A DNA stretch of 64,000 nucleotides from Lineus longissimus (lineage: Eukaryota; Nemertea; Pilidiophora; Heteronemertea; Lineidae), in contig NC_088320.1 of the NCBI RefSeq assembly GCF_910592395.1, positions 13,392,501 through 13,456,500 on the forward strand, in the 5' to 3' direction. Shown one piece after another: positions 39,894 to 53,399 of this stretch; position 1 is the first letter of the stretch, and the number at the start of each line of letters is the position of its first letter. The notes under the pieces were generated by a model that saw only the letters and a list, made by a program, of their open reading frames with translations, was not told the origin of the DNA and did not search any database. The translations under genes and the position numbers were made by a program.

Positions 39894-41427
39894 TTTAATG
39901 GAAAAAAATTGGAGTGGTTCCATCTCAACTACTTCAATGAGGCATACATTTAGGCGGTAAGAACTGGTCTACTAAATGACTTTCAATATAAAAAATGGCT
40001 GGTTCTGGGTCCTCAATATCTGAATTTTTAATGAAAAAAAATTGGAGTGGTGCCATCTAAACTACTTCAATGTGTCAAAAATAGAATTCAGCGTAAGAGG
40101 TTGCTACATGCACTTAACTCATTTTTGACAAAATTTTCGCTTCGGCGACTCATGGTTCTCACCGCCTCAATTGCTGATGCTTTCGTGTTGTTCCTAAAGT
40201 AAAGTTCAATCGGGGTTGATCGACTTCCCAGAATTGTAGCTGACACGAGGTCGAGTTACAGTTTGTAACCGCCGCCGTATACGTATAGACGCACACAGCC
40301 ACGACGAGCAACATCACAATATGGCTTCGGATCTAGTAGACTGCAAGCCATACATGTCATAATCACATTGAAACCTTTACATTATATATTACGGGTATTT
40401 GCTATGGAAATGTGCTAACTCTATGTGTTAGTGTTAAAGCAATGTCATGCAAGTTAATTCGGAGTGAACACTAGAATAAAAAAACTGTTAATTTTGAATT
40501 AATCTTTGGTTGTCCCAGAACTTTGCAAAGTGATCTAATCTCATGGTTAACAGCGGGCTTATTCTTGTTAATAGTGTTAACCCAGAGTTAACCGAAAGAT
40601 TTAACGTGGTCATTGATAGGACACAAACTAACAGTTAATCTTTAACCTTTTTGCCCGGAGAAAGCGTTTGAAAGTTGCAACAGATTCGATGTTGCGCCCA
40701 GATTGACGCTGCGACCAGTGATGACACAACCGACGGGTTTCTGCACTTCACGTTTAACATAGGAACTAAAATAGAATAAACAGGAAACATACTAAGTAAC
40801 TGGTAGAAATTTAACAACTATGAACAAGTAAATACACCCAGCGGCAAGCATGCAATTAGCTTAACTAAATTACTAATTAATTAATTACCCGGAAGGAGCT
40901 CCAAACACCACACAGTACTTTGACCCGCCCATACATATACAATACCAGACGGTCATACCGGACAACACCCTGTCCTCCCACATGTACATTACCACTGTAC
41001 ACTTCCACAGGCCTATTACACAAAGATCTATACAAAGCTGGCTATCTACAACCAAACTAATACAAACTGGCTTATCACACCAAACTAATACAAACTGGCT
41101 AATCACACCAAACTAACTAAACAACCCAACTGAATACGTGTAACTACTTTGAAACTGGTTTCACTGAACCTAGCGATATCCACCAAGTGTACATTGTATA
41201 TTACAAAAGGTTTGGCACACTTACCCTAAGCAAATTCACACCTCATTCCTTCTCCTCATTCACACCAGACAGGAAGTGCTCAGAAACCCACTGGGCAACT
41301 TCCTACAACACACCCATTCAAACCAAACATTAACCCCTTCACACCAACACTCATACTGACACAATGACAACCATAGTTAGAAATGACGCGTTTTGGGACA
41401 AATGTTTAGAAGTAGAAAGTTCCCTCC

Positions 41428-41784
41428 TTGAAAAGGTTTCCGGCCCTGTTGTATCCTGACGAATTGTGTAATATGTTATGGTGGCCTCAACCGTCAACAG
41501 CTGAGAGAATAAAGCGTATAATCAAATCATTATTCCCCGAACATTCTATCCAAGGACATTTCAACTTTCTACACCCTATTCAAACAAACGTATCCCACAC
41601 AGCAACCAAATTATATGCACGTGTGAAGCATAATTCTGTTAGAAGCTACACAGAGCAATGTTTTGAAGTCTCATCTAGCGAACTATGTTGTGAGTCAAAG
41701 CGCAGAACTAATGTAATTCCGAAAGTGGTGATTCTCTTGACCTGGGAAATATCTTTTTTTGGAGTACAAAACGATTTCGTTTGA
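41428..41784 (+). CDS. duplicated open frame, possible exon (copy 2)
   Basis: Counterpart of 28118-28483, 118 codons, with substitutions such as K to H and I to T but no stop. Function unknown. Confidence 0.25.
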   Translation: MKRFPALLYPDELCNMLWWPQPSTAERIKRIIKSLFPEHSIQGHFNFLHPIQTNVSHTATKLYARVKHNSVRSYTEQCFEVSSSELCCESKRRTNVIPKVVILLTWEISFFGVQNDFV

Positions 41785-42235
41785 TTTCGTTTGATTTATG
41801 CCGGTGTGGTATACCACAAGCAAACCGCTCGACCCACAGCCTTAAGGATTTCCAAGCCAATGACCACTACTCGGGTGTGGTCTGATATATATCTCTTGAA
41901 ATCGATCCCGTGCGGTTTTGTGTATGAAACCTCCGAAAATCAGAAATCAACCATGTAAACCATGGTAACCGAGTGAGCCCATAAAAAATCATACAGATTC
42001 AAGACAAAATTTCCCGCTATTTTTAATAAAGGACCGACTGAATCTGGATAGTGAGTTCTTGCCTGATACCGTAATAAGATCCAGCCCACCAATCATCAGT
42101 CTGGAAAGTGCAGATATATCTCTGGGCTACTACTCGAGAACCTCCTTGGACATGGAGGACCAGAAAAACAGAATACCTCTCGATCAATTATCTATCACGT
42201 ATACCATTGGGAGAAACCAATAGTGTTTTACACTG

Positions 42236-42535
42236 TCACTTGGTTGCACAAAAAGCTACACGTACCTTCTTCTGGTATACCCGTGAACCCATTTGACGAC
42301 ACGCCACCACCCTCTCCATACACGTGGCCTTCTTTTCACTCAGATGACAGAGAAACCGTGCATCAACGTGTAGCGCGGCTACTGTTAAACAGTCCGGATT
42401 GATACACAATAGAGCACACGCTAAAAGAGAAATAGCATCGTGTGTGCCTCCATCTGGCTGGCCGATGCCGATGTTAAAGACAACTATAGTGAACTCTGCA
42501 CTGTGTGCAAACGCCGCCATGTCTACCAAAGCCAC
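42236..42535 (-). CDS. duplicated open frame (copy 2)
   Basis: Counterpart of 28947-29231, starting MALVDMAAFAHSAEF. It has a small in-frame indel near the CERVV/CMERVV segment. No domain recognised. Confidence 0.25.
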   Translation of the reverse strand: MALVDMAAFAHSAEFTIVVFNIGIGQPDGGTHDAISLLACALLCINPDCLTVAALHVDARFLCHLSEKKATCMERVVACRQMGSRVYQKKVRVAFCATK

Positions 42536-43064
42536 CGAACATTAAAAAAAACTCATAAATCCAGCGATCACCTAGCACTATAAGGTAACGCTGTTAAACG
42601 TCATAATTGATCTGTTTGTCTGCAGCAAGATGTCTTTTACATGCCGTATTCAATATTTTGCGACCACTGCGCTGATGATTCAGGGTTATCTAAGGCACAT
42701 CGGATCGGATATTCGCAGTCCAGGTGTGATGAATCCCATGTTTTGTTTTATTTCTTCCCTATATTAATTGGTGAGTTTATTGTGAGTCAATTGAGCTATG
42801 TAATCTAAGATCAGAATCATGTAACCATAACCATGGTCATAATGTTATCCAAGATCATAGTCATGTAAAATGGAATCAGTTAGAATCAGGAAAGAACATT
42901 CATGTAGGACTGGACAATAGTGCAGATCAATGACTTTACAATGACTTATCAATGACTTGACAATGGCGAGTGGTTGGGTGATCTATGGTTATGTGCTTTT
43001 GGCGAAGACTCAGAAAGACTCCAAGGAAAGCAGTTGGTTATGCTTGCCTTGTGATTTGAATTAA

Positions 43065-43160
43065 TTGGAGCTCAAGAATCCCTTTTCGGGGAAGCTGTTT
43101 ATCGAATCCGGACCTTTCGGTTCGGGAATTAGGATCGCCTGGCGTTGGTGTCGAATGGAG
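43065..43160 (+). repeat. 100-bp satellite, single copy (copy 2)
   Basis: One unit where copies 0 and 1 have five. Confidence 0.9.
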
Positions 43161-43248
43161 TCGTCGCTGCAGCTGTGAAACGCACACATATACGTATTCG
43201 AATCGGAACGCCTAAATTCCGTATTCTCATTGGGAAAGGCTAGCCTAA

Positions 43249-43802
43249 AAGTGGATTCATACTCCGACGCACGACCATCGCCGGCGTCGAACGCAGCGTC
43301 CTGCGTCGGTCGCCTATGCCATCGCACGATGTTGTAGGCGTCGTATCGCGTGACTATGAATGCTCACGCGATTGCCCGCCACGCATTTTCCTTCTTCATG
43401 CTGTCCTTGTTGTCGGATCGTTTTACTTCACATATTAGTAGCTCTTCTGCGTCCGACATTTTAGCTTCGTTATGTGAGGAAGCTCAAGCGTAAAACGACG
43501 TAATCAATTCCCATTCCCCGTCTTTCCAGTTTGAACTAGGCGCCTTTGAAAATATGCATAAACATGAGTCCTTGGTCCCATCACCAGAAAAGTGATCATT
43601 TATTGGTACGACGCCGCGATCGGACGCAGAGAGTTCAAATTTGTTGAACTCTTTAATATCGCACGCCGACCGAACGCGCGTCCGGACGCCGATGGCCATC
43701 GCCGTCGCACGCGAAAGTATGAATCAACACTACAACGTCGGCGTCGAGAATTTGATCGTGCGTCGGTCGCCGGCGGTCGTGCGTCGGAGTATGAACTAGG
43801 CT
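43249..43802. mobile_element. Harbinger-like MITE in copy 2
   Basis: A 554-bp GC-rich insert absent from the other two copies, flanked by TAA on both sides (43246-43248 and 43803-43805), the TWA duplication of PIF/Harbinger elements. Inverted ends share ttcatactccgacgcacgacc. Internally rich in cgtcggcgtcg-type repeats, with no transposase. Confidence 0.8.
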
Positions 43803-45559
43803 TAAGTCCGTATAATTGCCTCTTAACCCCTGTGTCGCCATATCTGGGCCCTTACACGGAACTGGACATTTTCGCAGTTATACTTGGAATTCATCTTTGA
43901 AACTGGACCTTTTTCTCAGTTACCCTGTGAACATTGCCGTGTGAACTTTGCCCTTGTGAACTGAAGGGACTGAACTGAACATTGCTACATTTTGCTACAC
44001 GAACTCTCATAACTAATATATGCTTTATTTCAGCAGATGACTATATAAATATTGTACATAATTTTTTCTTATAATAAACTCTTTGTTATTTTGATATAGG
44101 TGTTCAGCTGTTTTAACAGAGAGGTACCAGTGCCTTAAAAGCCGCTACGTCACACCAGGCTATTGTTCATATTATCAATATAGATTAATCTACACTGGAT
44201 ATTATATGTATGCACCACAATCATGGAGAGTCTGGCTGAAATAAAAAAAGAGCGTTCCGCCTGACAAAAATGTGTTAACTGCAACAAAACGATATCTCAA
44301 GTCATTTATCATCCTCACACATCAAACGAATTCAGTGATTTTGATATGGTACGTTTGACATCAGGACAGTTGTGTCTTACATTTCAAATGACAACTTCAC
44401 AAAACTGCATCGAATATAGACATCAAGACCCCTACCTGGCTGGCGGTGGTTGCAAAGCAGAAGCAGTGTAAGGTTAGTCACAAGAGGTACTAAAAGACTG
44501 GACAACATCATTCTGCAGGACCGTGCTGAAAGCAACCGACAAAGAAGCTCTTTTCGGAGAATTAGCTGGAATGATCAAGTTCCAAATGACAGAGCACACA
44601 TGACCTATCGCCAATACTTCACCGTCATCGCTCGCTCACGGGGTAGAATGATAATGATGAGGAACCGACGATGATATTTACTTTATTAGCTCTCACTCTC
44701 ATGAAATACAGAATTGGTTTCGAACTGAAACAGTAGCACAATACAATCTAAGGAACAATAACAGTTGTCAAACGGCGTGATCCTGACCGTTATGGATAGA
44801 ATGGGTAAGATCGATTCTTATGACTGATGATAGCTGCTGGCTTAATGATTTTATTTATTGTTCTCCGTTACAAAACCAAACCTTAAAGGAACTCTATAGG
44901 AAGTAGCTATGTCGGCAAGATAAAATCACAAGAAGTCGCCAATAGGAGTCTCTCACATCTCACAGTACGTCAAAACTATTCGCGCTTGTAGGAGGCATAT
45001 ATTTAGTGCTGAATCTAACATGACCCAGAGCCCTTACCTGCATACCGTGTATATAGTCACCTGAAGAGAGTCAATTTGACCCGCCTGCTCCTGCCTATAG
45101 TCCCCCTTTAAGCAAAACGTATATGAGTGACAACACAAACACATTAGATAAATAGTTCATCGTATGGTTGGTTTGAGTCAAAAAAACATGTTATGTAATA
45201 TAAGGTAAGTGTGCTGGCAAGGCGAATTTGTTAGTTATCAACTAGTAGTATCAATTAGTTGTATCAGTTTCAAATATTGTTGATCAGAGAACAATATCCC
45301 AGTAAACTCGGAAAATTAGTTTTGCCGAGAACGACAGAGGGTCCCAAAAATATGTAAGGTGTCCAAAATATGTACTATGTCAGTGGTGGTGTTCGTGGAA
45401 CCACTCTCCCTCGAGCCATTAACCTCTTTTCAACAACCAGTGTTAATGGTGCTGGAAAACCTGAATTACTACCTGGAATAATTATAGTGTAAAAGAATCG
45501 CAACTGGTCGCCTTGGATCAAATTCTGTTCTATTTAGTTACTCATATTCATTAAGACGT

Positions 45560-46494
45560 ATGACTATAGATCTTTGCAGTTAGGGGTATACTCCGGCCAC
45601 TAACTATATTCCTTCTAGGCCAGCCAACGAATTCACCGTCCTTGTTTAGATAGAGAACAACATGAAAAGCTGGCTGGAAAGGATACCAGTAACCTCATTT
45701 AGCCACTCCCACTAGTAATAAATTTGTTTTTGATTTTAACCACATTTTTTTCCTCGTTACCATGGTTACCGATTTCGTACATATTTAGAAACGTCCCATT
45801 CACCTCGTGTGTTTTACGAAATTGATCGTGTTTTTTGTCAGCTTCAACTATTAGGTAATTTTTCCCAAGGGAATAGGCTTTCGTTAGATTGATACCTGAA
45901 CCATACGTCATTGAAGACGTCCATCTTTGTTTTGTCGCCGATGAGAGTTGTAAATGGGTTGATCCTATTAGTAGTAAGAGCATGAAGATTGTGTTTACTC
46001 GAAAAGTCCTGACAGTAGATTCGGTGGTTTTGAATTTGAATTGGTACAGTAGTTTTTCTGTGATTTTATATGTGACAGTCAACAGTCAACCGGAGTGTTC
46101 AGGAAATTACAGTTCCGATGTTCTTCATGAATGCTTTGTATCATCTAGTACGAAAAATAGCGCCTTTGGTTTGTTCTGCGGTTAGCTAGAAAAAGGAAAA
46201 TGTGCTACCCAACAACTTCTTCTTCTTGAGCGTTTTCACATTGGATGTTTCATAGTGTGCCAGTTGTACAGGCCATGTTATTTTGCCGACTGACTCATGT
46301 TTTGACGCAGAGTCTAGGTCAGCTACCGTGTTGTAACAGTGTCCAGAAACACTGTTTGTTATATTTTTGGACTTTACCATTCTAGGCCTTAGAGCATACA
46401 TTTTTGGATCAGACATGTGGTTAATATTTACGTGAGCCAAACTGGTGTCAGTTGAGGTTAGCAAACCTGCGATTACTGCATTAAACGACAACAT
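45560..46494 (-). pseudogene. decayed paralogue of the ~370-aa gene (copy 2)
   Basis: Nearly identical to 32130-33064, with the same two open pieces (46186-46494 and 45699-46082) and the same breaks. The gene was therefore already broken before the segment duplicated. Confidence 0.7.
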
Positions 46495-48574
46495 ATTGTG
46501 TCGATCACGAGTGTATCATCCCATGCTAGCATTTTGTGATTGGTCCTTTCCGATGATCTGATGACACGTTTGACTCCCGAAGGGTAACATATGGGCACAA
46601 ATTAGGAAACGTGGCTTTTTCTCTTCGACCATCCTAGGCAATGGACGCATATCAGGGACGCGGGTAATTTCTACGGTAATCCATAATTTCCGATTATTCC
46701 TCAGCTACATGTATGTGAGGCTGTAGGCTAAATTGTCTATAGCCAGGCATGCAAATCATGTTCCCCCGTTCCTGATATGGCCTCATAGCCATGGTAGGTC
46801 ATATCCCGCCTGCGCTTCTATCCACTAATTAGGCCTATTGGGTTGTTCTATATTCTATCAAGTTAATCCCCCTCTCTGTAAAATTATCCGGACAAAATCA
46901 TGAAACATATATCGAGTATTTTAGTTGGTTCTTTCGGTATCTCTCTGCTGAGCGACCGCAGTCCCTCTTGCATCGAAACTGTGAGTCAAGATCTCACCTC
47001 TGGGTAGGCAAACTTACGTTAAACTGGGTATCGGCTGATGGTTTTATTCTACTGTATTTAGAACCAACATCCAATATCTAGCGATCCGTAATAGTGTACT
47101 CGTGTACTCGCTGCATCAGGAAACTGCTGCAATCTTACACAAATGTCAATCTACACTTCTCACACTTGACACAAGAATATTTTGATAGCATGGCAAACAC
47201 CAACAAGATACCTTCTCTGAGTGCATGGCCAATCCTCGCTGTAACCATGATAGTTTAAATGAAGTTGTCAATTGAAATTCTATCAGGAGAAAACATTTTA
47301 TTGATTCCGTGTCAAAACGTTCTAAATTTGGTGACCAACAACATGTTGCCAATTTCTGTCAGCATTTGTTATATTCGACAATATACTCGATCGTTATACA
47401 AATTTCCATAATTCTGTGTTAATTGATATCCCGGAGCACACTTCTTCTGAAAATTATAAACATATTGTAATATTCTAAATATTCTGATTATCATTTAAAT
47501 AAGGTTAAGCTGGTTTGGACAAGCCTCCCGTTTGTGGCCAAATACTTTTTAGCAGAAGTTCATCAAATATACCACTAGAATGAAAGAGAAGGGTTTAAAT
47601 AGCCATTTTGTAAAACAACATTTAAGTTACAGGCGCATATCCGGGGACGTGGGGGGGGGGGGGCTCGGTGCAGATAATGTATCGATAGGCAATTCTAAAA
47701 AATCCTCAATTAAAATGGGTGATCATTTACTAGAGAATATCCAGCAGTTGTTAAAGAACAATTGATGACAACACAGTAGAAGATAAGTATGTCATTCGAA
47801 TACAGTGTCATGTACGGCATCATTGCCAAGATGTTGGCATCTACAATCTTGTCTGGCACGATCGATGCCATCAATTAGTAGGATATTCTGTACCTTTCCG
47901 GCCATTTCAGTTCGAAACAAAAAACATGGACCATTCCCTTTGACCATTGTTGCATAAAGCGGTTGTTGTTGCGAAAAGTGGCTGACTCAGAAATGTGACG
48001 CTATTGCCGCCCTAAAGGGAAATGATTGGGCGGCCAGATCACCTCAACTACAGTCTATGATATTTTACCATCACCAGATTCAAAGAAAATTACATTGGGA
48101 AAGAGAAAAGGGCGGAATGATCAGGTTTTTCAATTGTTCATTCCGAGTGAGGCCTTCGGATGTGACAACAATGCGCAAACTGCATTGAAAACGATTAATT
48201 AGTAAACAATAGGATGACATCATAGGTTGCAGGACTGGCATTTATCAATACATGTTCATGCATGTGAAATTATGATGATGTTGCAAATTATTTGAACGTT
48301 TCAAGTCTCTTTCTGAATTACTTTACAATCGAAATGATTGTAGTTTTGGCGGGCAATCATCACTTCATACATCAAACATCGGTTTTGCACAAATATTCCG
48401 ATTAGTTGTTGTAGTTCTCCACTCACCAAAGCTACAGCATCTAGTGAGAGACAAGCGGGAGGGGGTTTACTGAAGGTGGCCTCTTGGTCCAACACGGGAT
48501 GTTTTCAAGCTGTCATTGGTTCAATATGCGTGGGCAATTCTTATTAGTACCTTTCACACACTAAGGCACGAATG

Positions 48575-48710
48575 TAGGTAAAAAAGGTACGGTAAAAAAG
48601 GTACGGTAAAAAAGGTACCAGTTAAAAAGGTATCGGCAAAAAAGGTATCGGTAAAGAGGTTTCGGCAAAAAAGGTACAGGTAAAAAGGTACTAGGTAAAA
48701 GAGGTATAGG
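48575..48710 (+). repeat. ggtaaaaaaggtac minisatellite (copy 2)
   Basis: Expanded relative to copy 1 (about 135 against 90 bp). Confidence 0.85.
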
Positions 48711-48733
48711 TATAGTGTCTTTATTTTCAATGC

Positions 48734-51132
48734 TAATATTATCAGTGCAGTGCCCTAGTAAGCGCGAAGTGCCTTTAGGTTGGGGGGAAACCCCCCAACC
48801 CCCCTGGTTAGAGTTCCAATCCGCCAATTTTTTTGTTTTGATATACAGTTTTCTCCGTGTATCTCTTTAGGCTGAACTTTAGCCGGCAAATAAATGGAAA
48901 GTGTCCCCCCCCCGCGAAAGGTGTCCGGACTATCGTAGTCTGGGACTCTGGCAGATTCTAATGTAAAGTGCAAGCTCTATTGAACTCGCGCAACTGTCGA
49001 CATGGAGAGCCCCCCCCCCCCCCCCCAACCCCCGTCCTTCTGACATGTTTTAGCCAGTGCATTGGGGGGAAGGCCCCTCAACCCCCTATTGGCCTCTCAA
49101 TAAGTCCTTCCGAGCTGCTTACCCCGGGGTGCTCGAGTGGAACCCCCAAACCTTCATGATGGTGCAGTCCTTTGACACGTTTAACCCAGAGTGAGGAAGG
49201 AGTACTCCTTTGATGGTACCCTAACTCCAACCCTCAACCATCATTACCATTCCTTTTCACTGGTATGATATTGGCAAGAATACCAAGAGGTCGTACTGGT
49301 GGCTTCCTTGAGACAATTGCTTGTGGTCGTACCTGGGCAACCAATTCAAGGGGTCAGGGATCAGGTTTTTCTCCTACCAAAATGTTGCCAAATGGTTAAT
49401 GCATAAAAAAATTGGTTTGAAAGGGTTTTTGCAGGCCAAGAGACTGGAAGACACTTGACTCTTGAGGAACACCAGACTGATGAACAAAGAACCTGAGGAA
49501 CATAGAACCTTCTTCATACCTGGGAGCATAAAAAGCCTGCTAGCGAATATTGATTATTCTTTAGAAAAAAACAGAAGATCTGCAAAAACAATGGTACCCC
49601 ATAAAAACACACATTCCTCCTTAAGGTGTCTCCGGATCCCACCACGGCCCATATGGAATTTGTTCAAAAGGTTTATTGAAACCTCAAAATAATTTTTTTT
49701 TCTCGAAACGCCTTCCCGTCTTTTGCTTCATTAATTCTGGATTATATCCATTTAAAAGCATCTCTTGGATATTATTACTAAATTCAAAACACTTATGACG
49801 GGGAGTAAACCCCCAAACCCCCCTGAAATTGAAGTTTGATTAAAAAATAGTGTGAATATTCTTGTGGTTCTCCCTCGGAGCTCAGAATAGTCGAGTTGCT
49901 TCCTTCGCGCGTTTATCTCTTTTGGCGGCCATTTTTAGTCAAATAATATGTAAAGTCAAGGACTTAGTGAGCCCCCCTTTAGGTCGGGGGAGCTCCCCCG
50001 AACCCCCCTACGAGCATATGTTAAGTGCAAGCTCTAACAACTACAGCTGTTACAATGGGGGGACACCGCCCAAACCCCCCTCCGTCGACATAGGTTTTTA
50101 CCAGTGCGTTGGGGGGAAGCTCCCCCCAAACCCCCCCGGTGGACAGTCAACTAGCCCTTCTGTGTCATACTGCTGGAGGGGGGGTGCGCGATGGGACCAT
50201 CCATATAGTTCCTTCCGACACATTTTTGTTTTGGTAATGTAATACATTGTGATTGTCCTTATTCACGGGAATCGGGCGTTTCCAGTGATATACGACACAA
50301 ATAGGTTGTCCTCATGCATTCACTTTGGAAACGCATTTTAAAATAGATGTTACGTCCTGTTAATGGGGCACGTCATCATCGCGTACATTTTGGAAAAACT
50401 CCCTAACGAGACCGGAGCAGACGGCTGAAAGTAGTTTAATTATTGGCCGCTAGGGTGCAGAATGTCGCTCACCCGAATTTTTCACGCAACTTTTGCTAAA
50501 TAGAGCTAGTTCTAGTTTGTGATTCATTTTGATATTTCAGATTTGGGCAGAATACCAATATAACTTAGTCGTCAGTGTGGTTTTAAGCTGGAAAAACGTA
50601 TTTGTTTTTCTTAAAGTGCCTTTTTGGGACGGGTGTGTGCGATTGTTTTGTTTTTATGTCACGTGACCTCGATCATGTCGACACAAAATTGAAATAAACC
50701 ACCCTTTTCTGTCATTATTTAGGACGGATATTTCTCTAATAAAAATATTAATATAATTGGCCAATTTCTTAGGCATATGATGTAGCGAATTCCCATGAAG
50801 ATTTAAATTAATTTAAATTAATTTCAACCGATGGGATAGCAACCACCACCGGAAGATCGCGGAGAAATCGGTAAACTCAACGGAGTTAATTTAAAAAAAA
50901 TACCAAAAAAAATTGTTTGTAGGATATACAATATTTACTCTCTTTATTTCTCATCAAATCAGTATATACTCCCACACACACGTGTATCTTAAGAGCCCCT
51001 CCTAAAGGGGGGCTTATAAGCCATTTGAATCGAATCCATGGACTTGAGAAACATTGTTTACATTGGATACGTTATGTACGTTAACCATAGTAGCGCTTCG
51101 CAGAAAAGCCTTCGGCTTTCTGCTGCGCGCTT
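48734..51132. mobile_element. 2.4-kb insert with G-run/C-run palindromes
   Basis: It interrupts copy 2 between ...caatgct and ataaattagcg, which are adjacent in copy 1 (35280). The inner sequence has repeated ggggg-aa(g/a)c-ccccc dyads at ~48780, 49060, 49800, 49990, 50060 and 50120. The ends share agcgcgaag-like sequence in inverse orientation. Open frames across it are not convincing genes. Confidence 0.7.
51092..51131. repeat. strong hairpin at the end of the 2.4-kb insert
   Basis: agcgc...gcagaaaagcc-ttc-ggctttctgc...gcgct: an 11-bp stem with a 3-nt loop, extended by outer GCGC arms. Confidence 0.7.
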
Positions 51133-51600
51133 ATAAATTAGCGACGGGTTAGCAGTTTTATCGGGGGTTACTTTCGTCGAGGCACCGGCACATACGTCAG
51201 GCTGTTCCAACTTCCAACCCCCACAGCAAATCGCGCCAAAATTGGCTTGGTACTCAGGCAAAAGTCTCCGTCTACGGATAGCTGATGGTGATTAATCATG
51301 AACGTTCCGTCCATGGGCCGTCCACGGATAGCTGATGGAGAATCTCCAGCAGCTATCCGTGGATGGGCGTCCGTGGATGGAACGTCCATGGGCCGTCAAT
51401 GGATAGTTGATGGAATCCGTTATAGAATCTATCATGTTCCATCATAGATTCAATGACGGAAGAAAATTAAGCTTGGCCAATTTCTCTCCTTATTTTCCGT
51501 AAGTTTGATTAGTGACGCCGTATCTTGTTAATGCTCCAATGCTTTACATATCGTTTTTTGCCAATCCTGCGAGTTCCGTTTGGGGGTTAGTATTCAGATT
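51133..51600. repeat. tail of copy 2, palindromic header and start of a third copy
   Basis: 51133-51262 equals the tail of copy 1. 51270-51440 matches the header at 23570. 51440-51600 matches the start of the unit body (cttggccaattt...) with more divergence, then similarity is lost. Confidence 0.8.
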
Positions 51601-52808
51601 CTTTGCGGGGATATCAGTCATTTGTCTGGGGCACGGATAGCTGTAGCTATGTAGGGGGTGGGGGGAGGTGGCAGGGATGTGGCCCCTTAGTCATCAGTTT
51701 CATCTCCCCCTGACGAATCAACTTGGAGTCCCCCTGATCGCATCCACTCAAATAGTCAGTTTGATAATAATGCATATAGTCGATAATTAAGAAGTAACAT
51801 AACATGGTACTTAAGGTGTTTTTTTAATACTATTTCACACATGGCATACATGTATGTTTGAGAACATCGAATCATGTACACTGTCACATTTAAGCCAACA
51901 TAATCAGCTCTTGCGCATTATAATCAATGTTACGAATTCAAAATGCTTCTTCTTCGTCATAACATTTATGCCTAACCAATTCGTTCAGTTCTAGTTCATG
52001 AATCATGTTCACTTTCTATTATGGTTGGCTTTGGTCTCACTGACCACCTGATGACCTGAACCGTAATAGGTTTGGCTTTGCTAGACAATTGTTAATTTTG
52101 TCTGAATGCAAAACCAAAGGACCCAGTGAGGCACGACCCCTAACACTAACTGCATGAAAATGGTCCGAAACTAATTCCAAGTCTCGATTACTGTAGTCTC
52201 ATTAAATCTTAACATGTTATTGTGTTCAAACCTTTTATAACTATGTACATGCAAAAGCAAATGTATGAGGATAATGCAGCAACCATGAATTAGAAAATTG
52301 GAAGCTGGAGTTGTAAAAGTTATTGTGTCGCAGAGACTATTGCTTGACTTGGAATTAGTCGTGGTCTCAATAGTGTTACTTATAAGTTAGCAATATCAAA
52401 TACATGTACATGCAAGTGTTTATACAAATACGAGTAGTTAACAATTGGTGCCAAAATGAAGAGGAGAAGATTTCTGATCATTTGGTTTGCTCCGTTTTTC
52501 GATATCTTGCACCGTTTAGGAGCTACAGGCCTTCAAAGTTGGCATTTCCCACCAAATGTGGCTCGCACAGTAAAATGTTCAAGTTTCTCATGCCCCTGCC
52601 GCCACGGCAAGATACTTTTATCCGCTGCGACTGCATGCACGCAGAAGGTGGACTTGTTTGCCGTGTTTTGAATGCATCCCCGGCTAATTTAAATGATTTT
52701 TGGCCCGGCTACAGCATTTCTTGCAAAAGATGTAGTCATTTTGGTGCAAAAAGTACCCCTCTAAAATTTTTGGCACCGAAGGTGTTAAAGGCTGCGACAT
52801 TAATTACC
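51601..52808. other. no gene recognised
   Basis: AT-rich DNA up to the assembly gap. An open frame at 52404-52800 has no recognisable domain and runs into the gap. Confidence 0.5.
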
Positions 52809-52908
52809 NNNNNNNNNNNNNNNNNNNNNNNNNNNNNNNNNNNNNNNNNNNNNNNNNNNNNNNNNNNNNNNNNNNNNNNNNNNNNNNNNNNNNNNNNNNN
52901 NNNNNNNN
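52809..52908. other. assembly gap of 100 N
   Basis: Exactly 100 N, probably a placeholder of unknown true size. The inverted repeat begins at its right edge. Confidence 0.98.
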
Positions 52909-53139
52909 GTCGGGTTATTGAGCACAAAGCTCTCATGAATGCTTGGAAATTCTGCTTCGTCACTGCACTAGTTTCAAAATTCCATTGACACCAGACTTCA
53001 ACTTCAACCTGTCACTCCTACTCACTTGATATTTTTCAAGTGGTAAGGATGGTATGCACTCTAGATGACAGGGCCCGGATTTGAGAAGCCAGGATTTGTA
53101 TTCTGGATGAACTGGCATGGATTTAGGACTAGAATTCCT

Positions 53140-53395
53140 CACATGCATTTGTGATGGACTCTATGATTTAGAATAGCATAGTGCACGCCTCTGGAATTTT
53201 ATCCTTAATCTCTTTAAGGATCCTAGCGTTCATTTCGTCAACCGGGATTCTTGTCTGGTTTATTCAAGTTCGTAAGTCTTGCTTACTTCCTCTACCTTGA
53301 AAACTATATCATTAATTTCCCCCAGGTTGTGCGGTTTGGACATTGGCATGTTGGACAATACTTCCTTCGTGAAAACACGATTATGCGTTTTTAAT
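53140..53395 (-). pseudogene. LINE reverse transcriptase 5' fragment (left arm)
   Basis: The minus strand reads FTKEVLSNMPMSK...NLGEINDIVFKVEEV and, after a frameshift, VDEMNARILKEIKDKIPEACT, the region just upstream of and into the RT domain of Jockey/CR1-like retrotransposons. It is head-to-head with the fragment starting at ~53400. Confidence 0.6.
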
Positions 53396-53399
53396 CTCT

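Larger units (their letters stand above)
35397..48733. repeat. tandem segmental duplication, copy 2
   Basis: Co-linear with copy 1 but lacking its palindromic header. It is longer because of an LTR-like insert (38319-39893) and a MITE (43249-43802), while the satellite has shrunk to one unit. It continues after a 2.4-kb insert with the tail at 51133-51262. Stretches 37160-38318, 39900-41427, 43803-45560 and 46495-48570 show no gene. Confidence 0.92.

Noticed and set aside
48734-51132. Helitron
   Set aside because: A 3' hairpin is present but is not followed by CTRR, and no Rep/helicase is seen.
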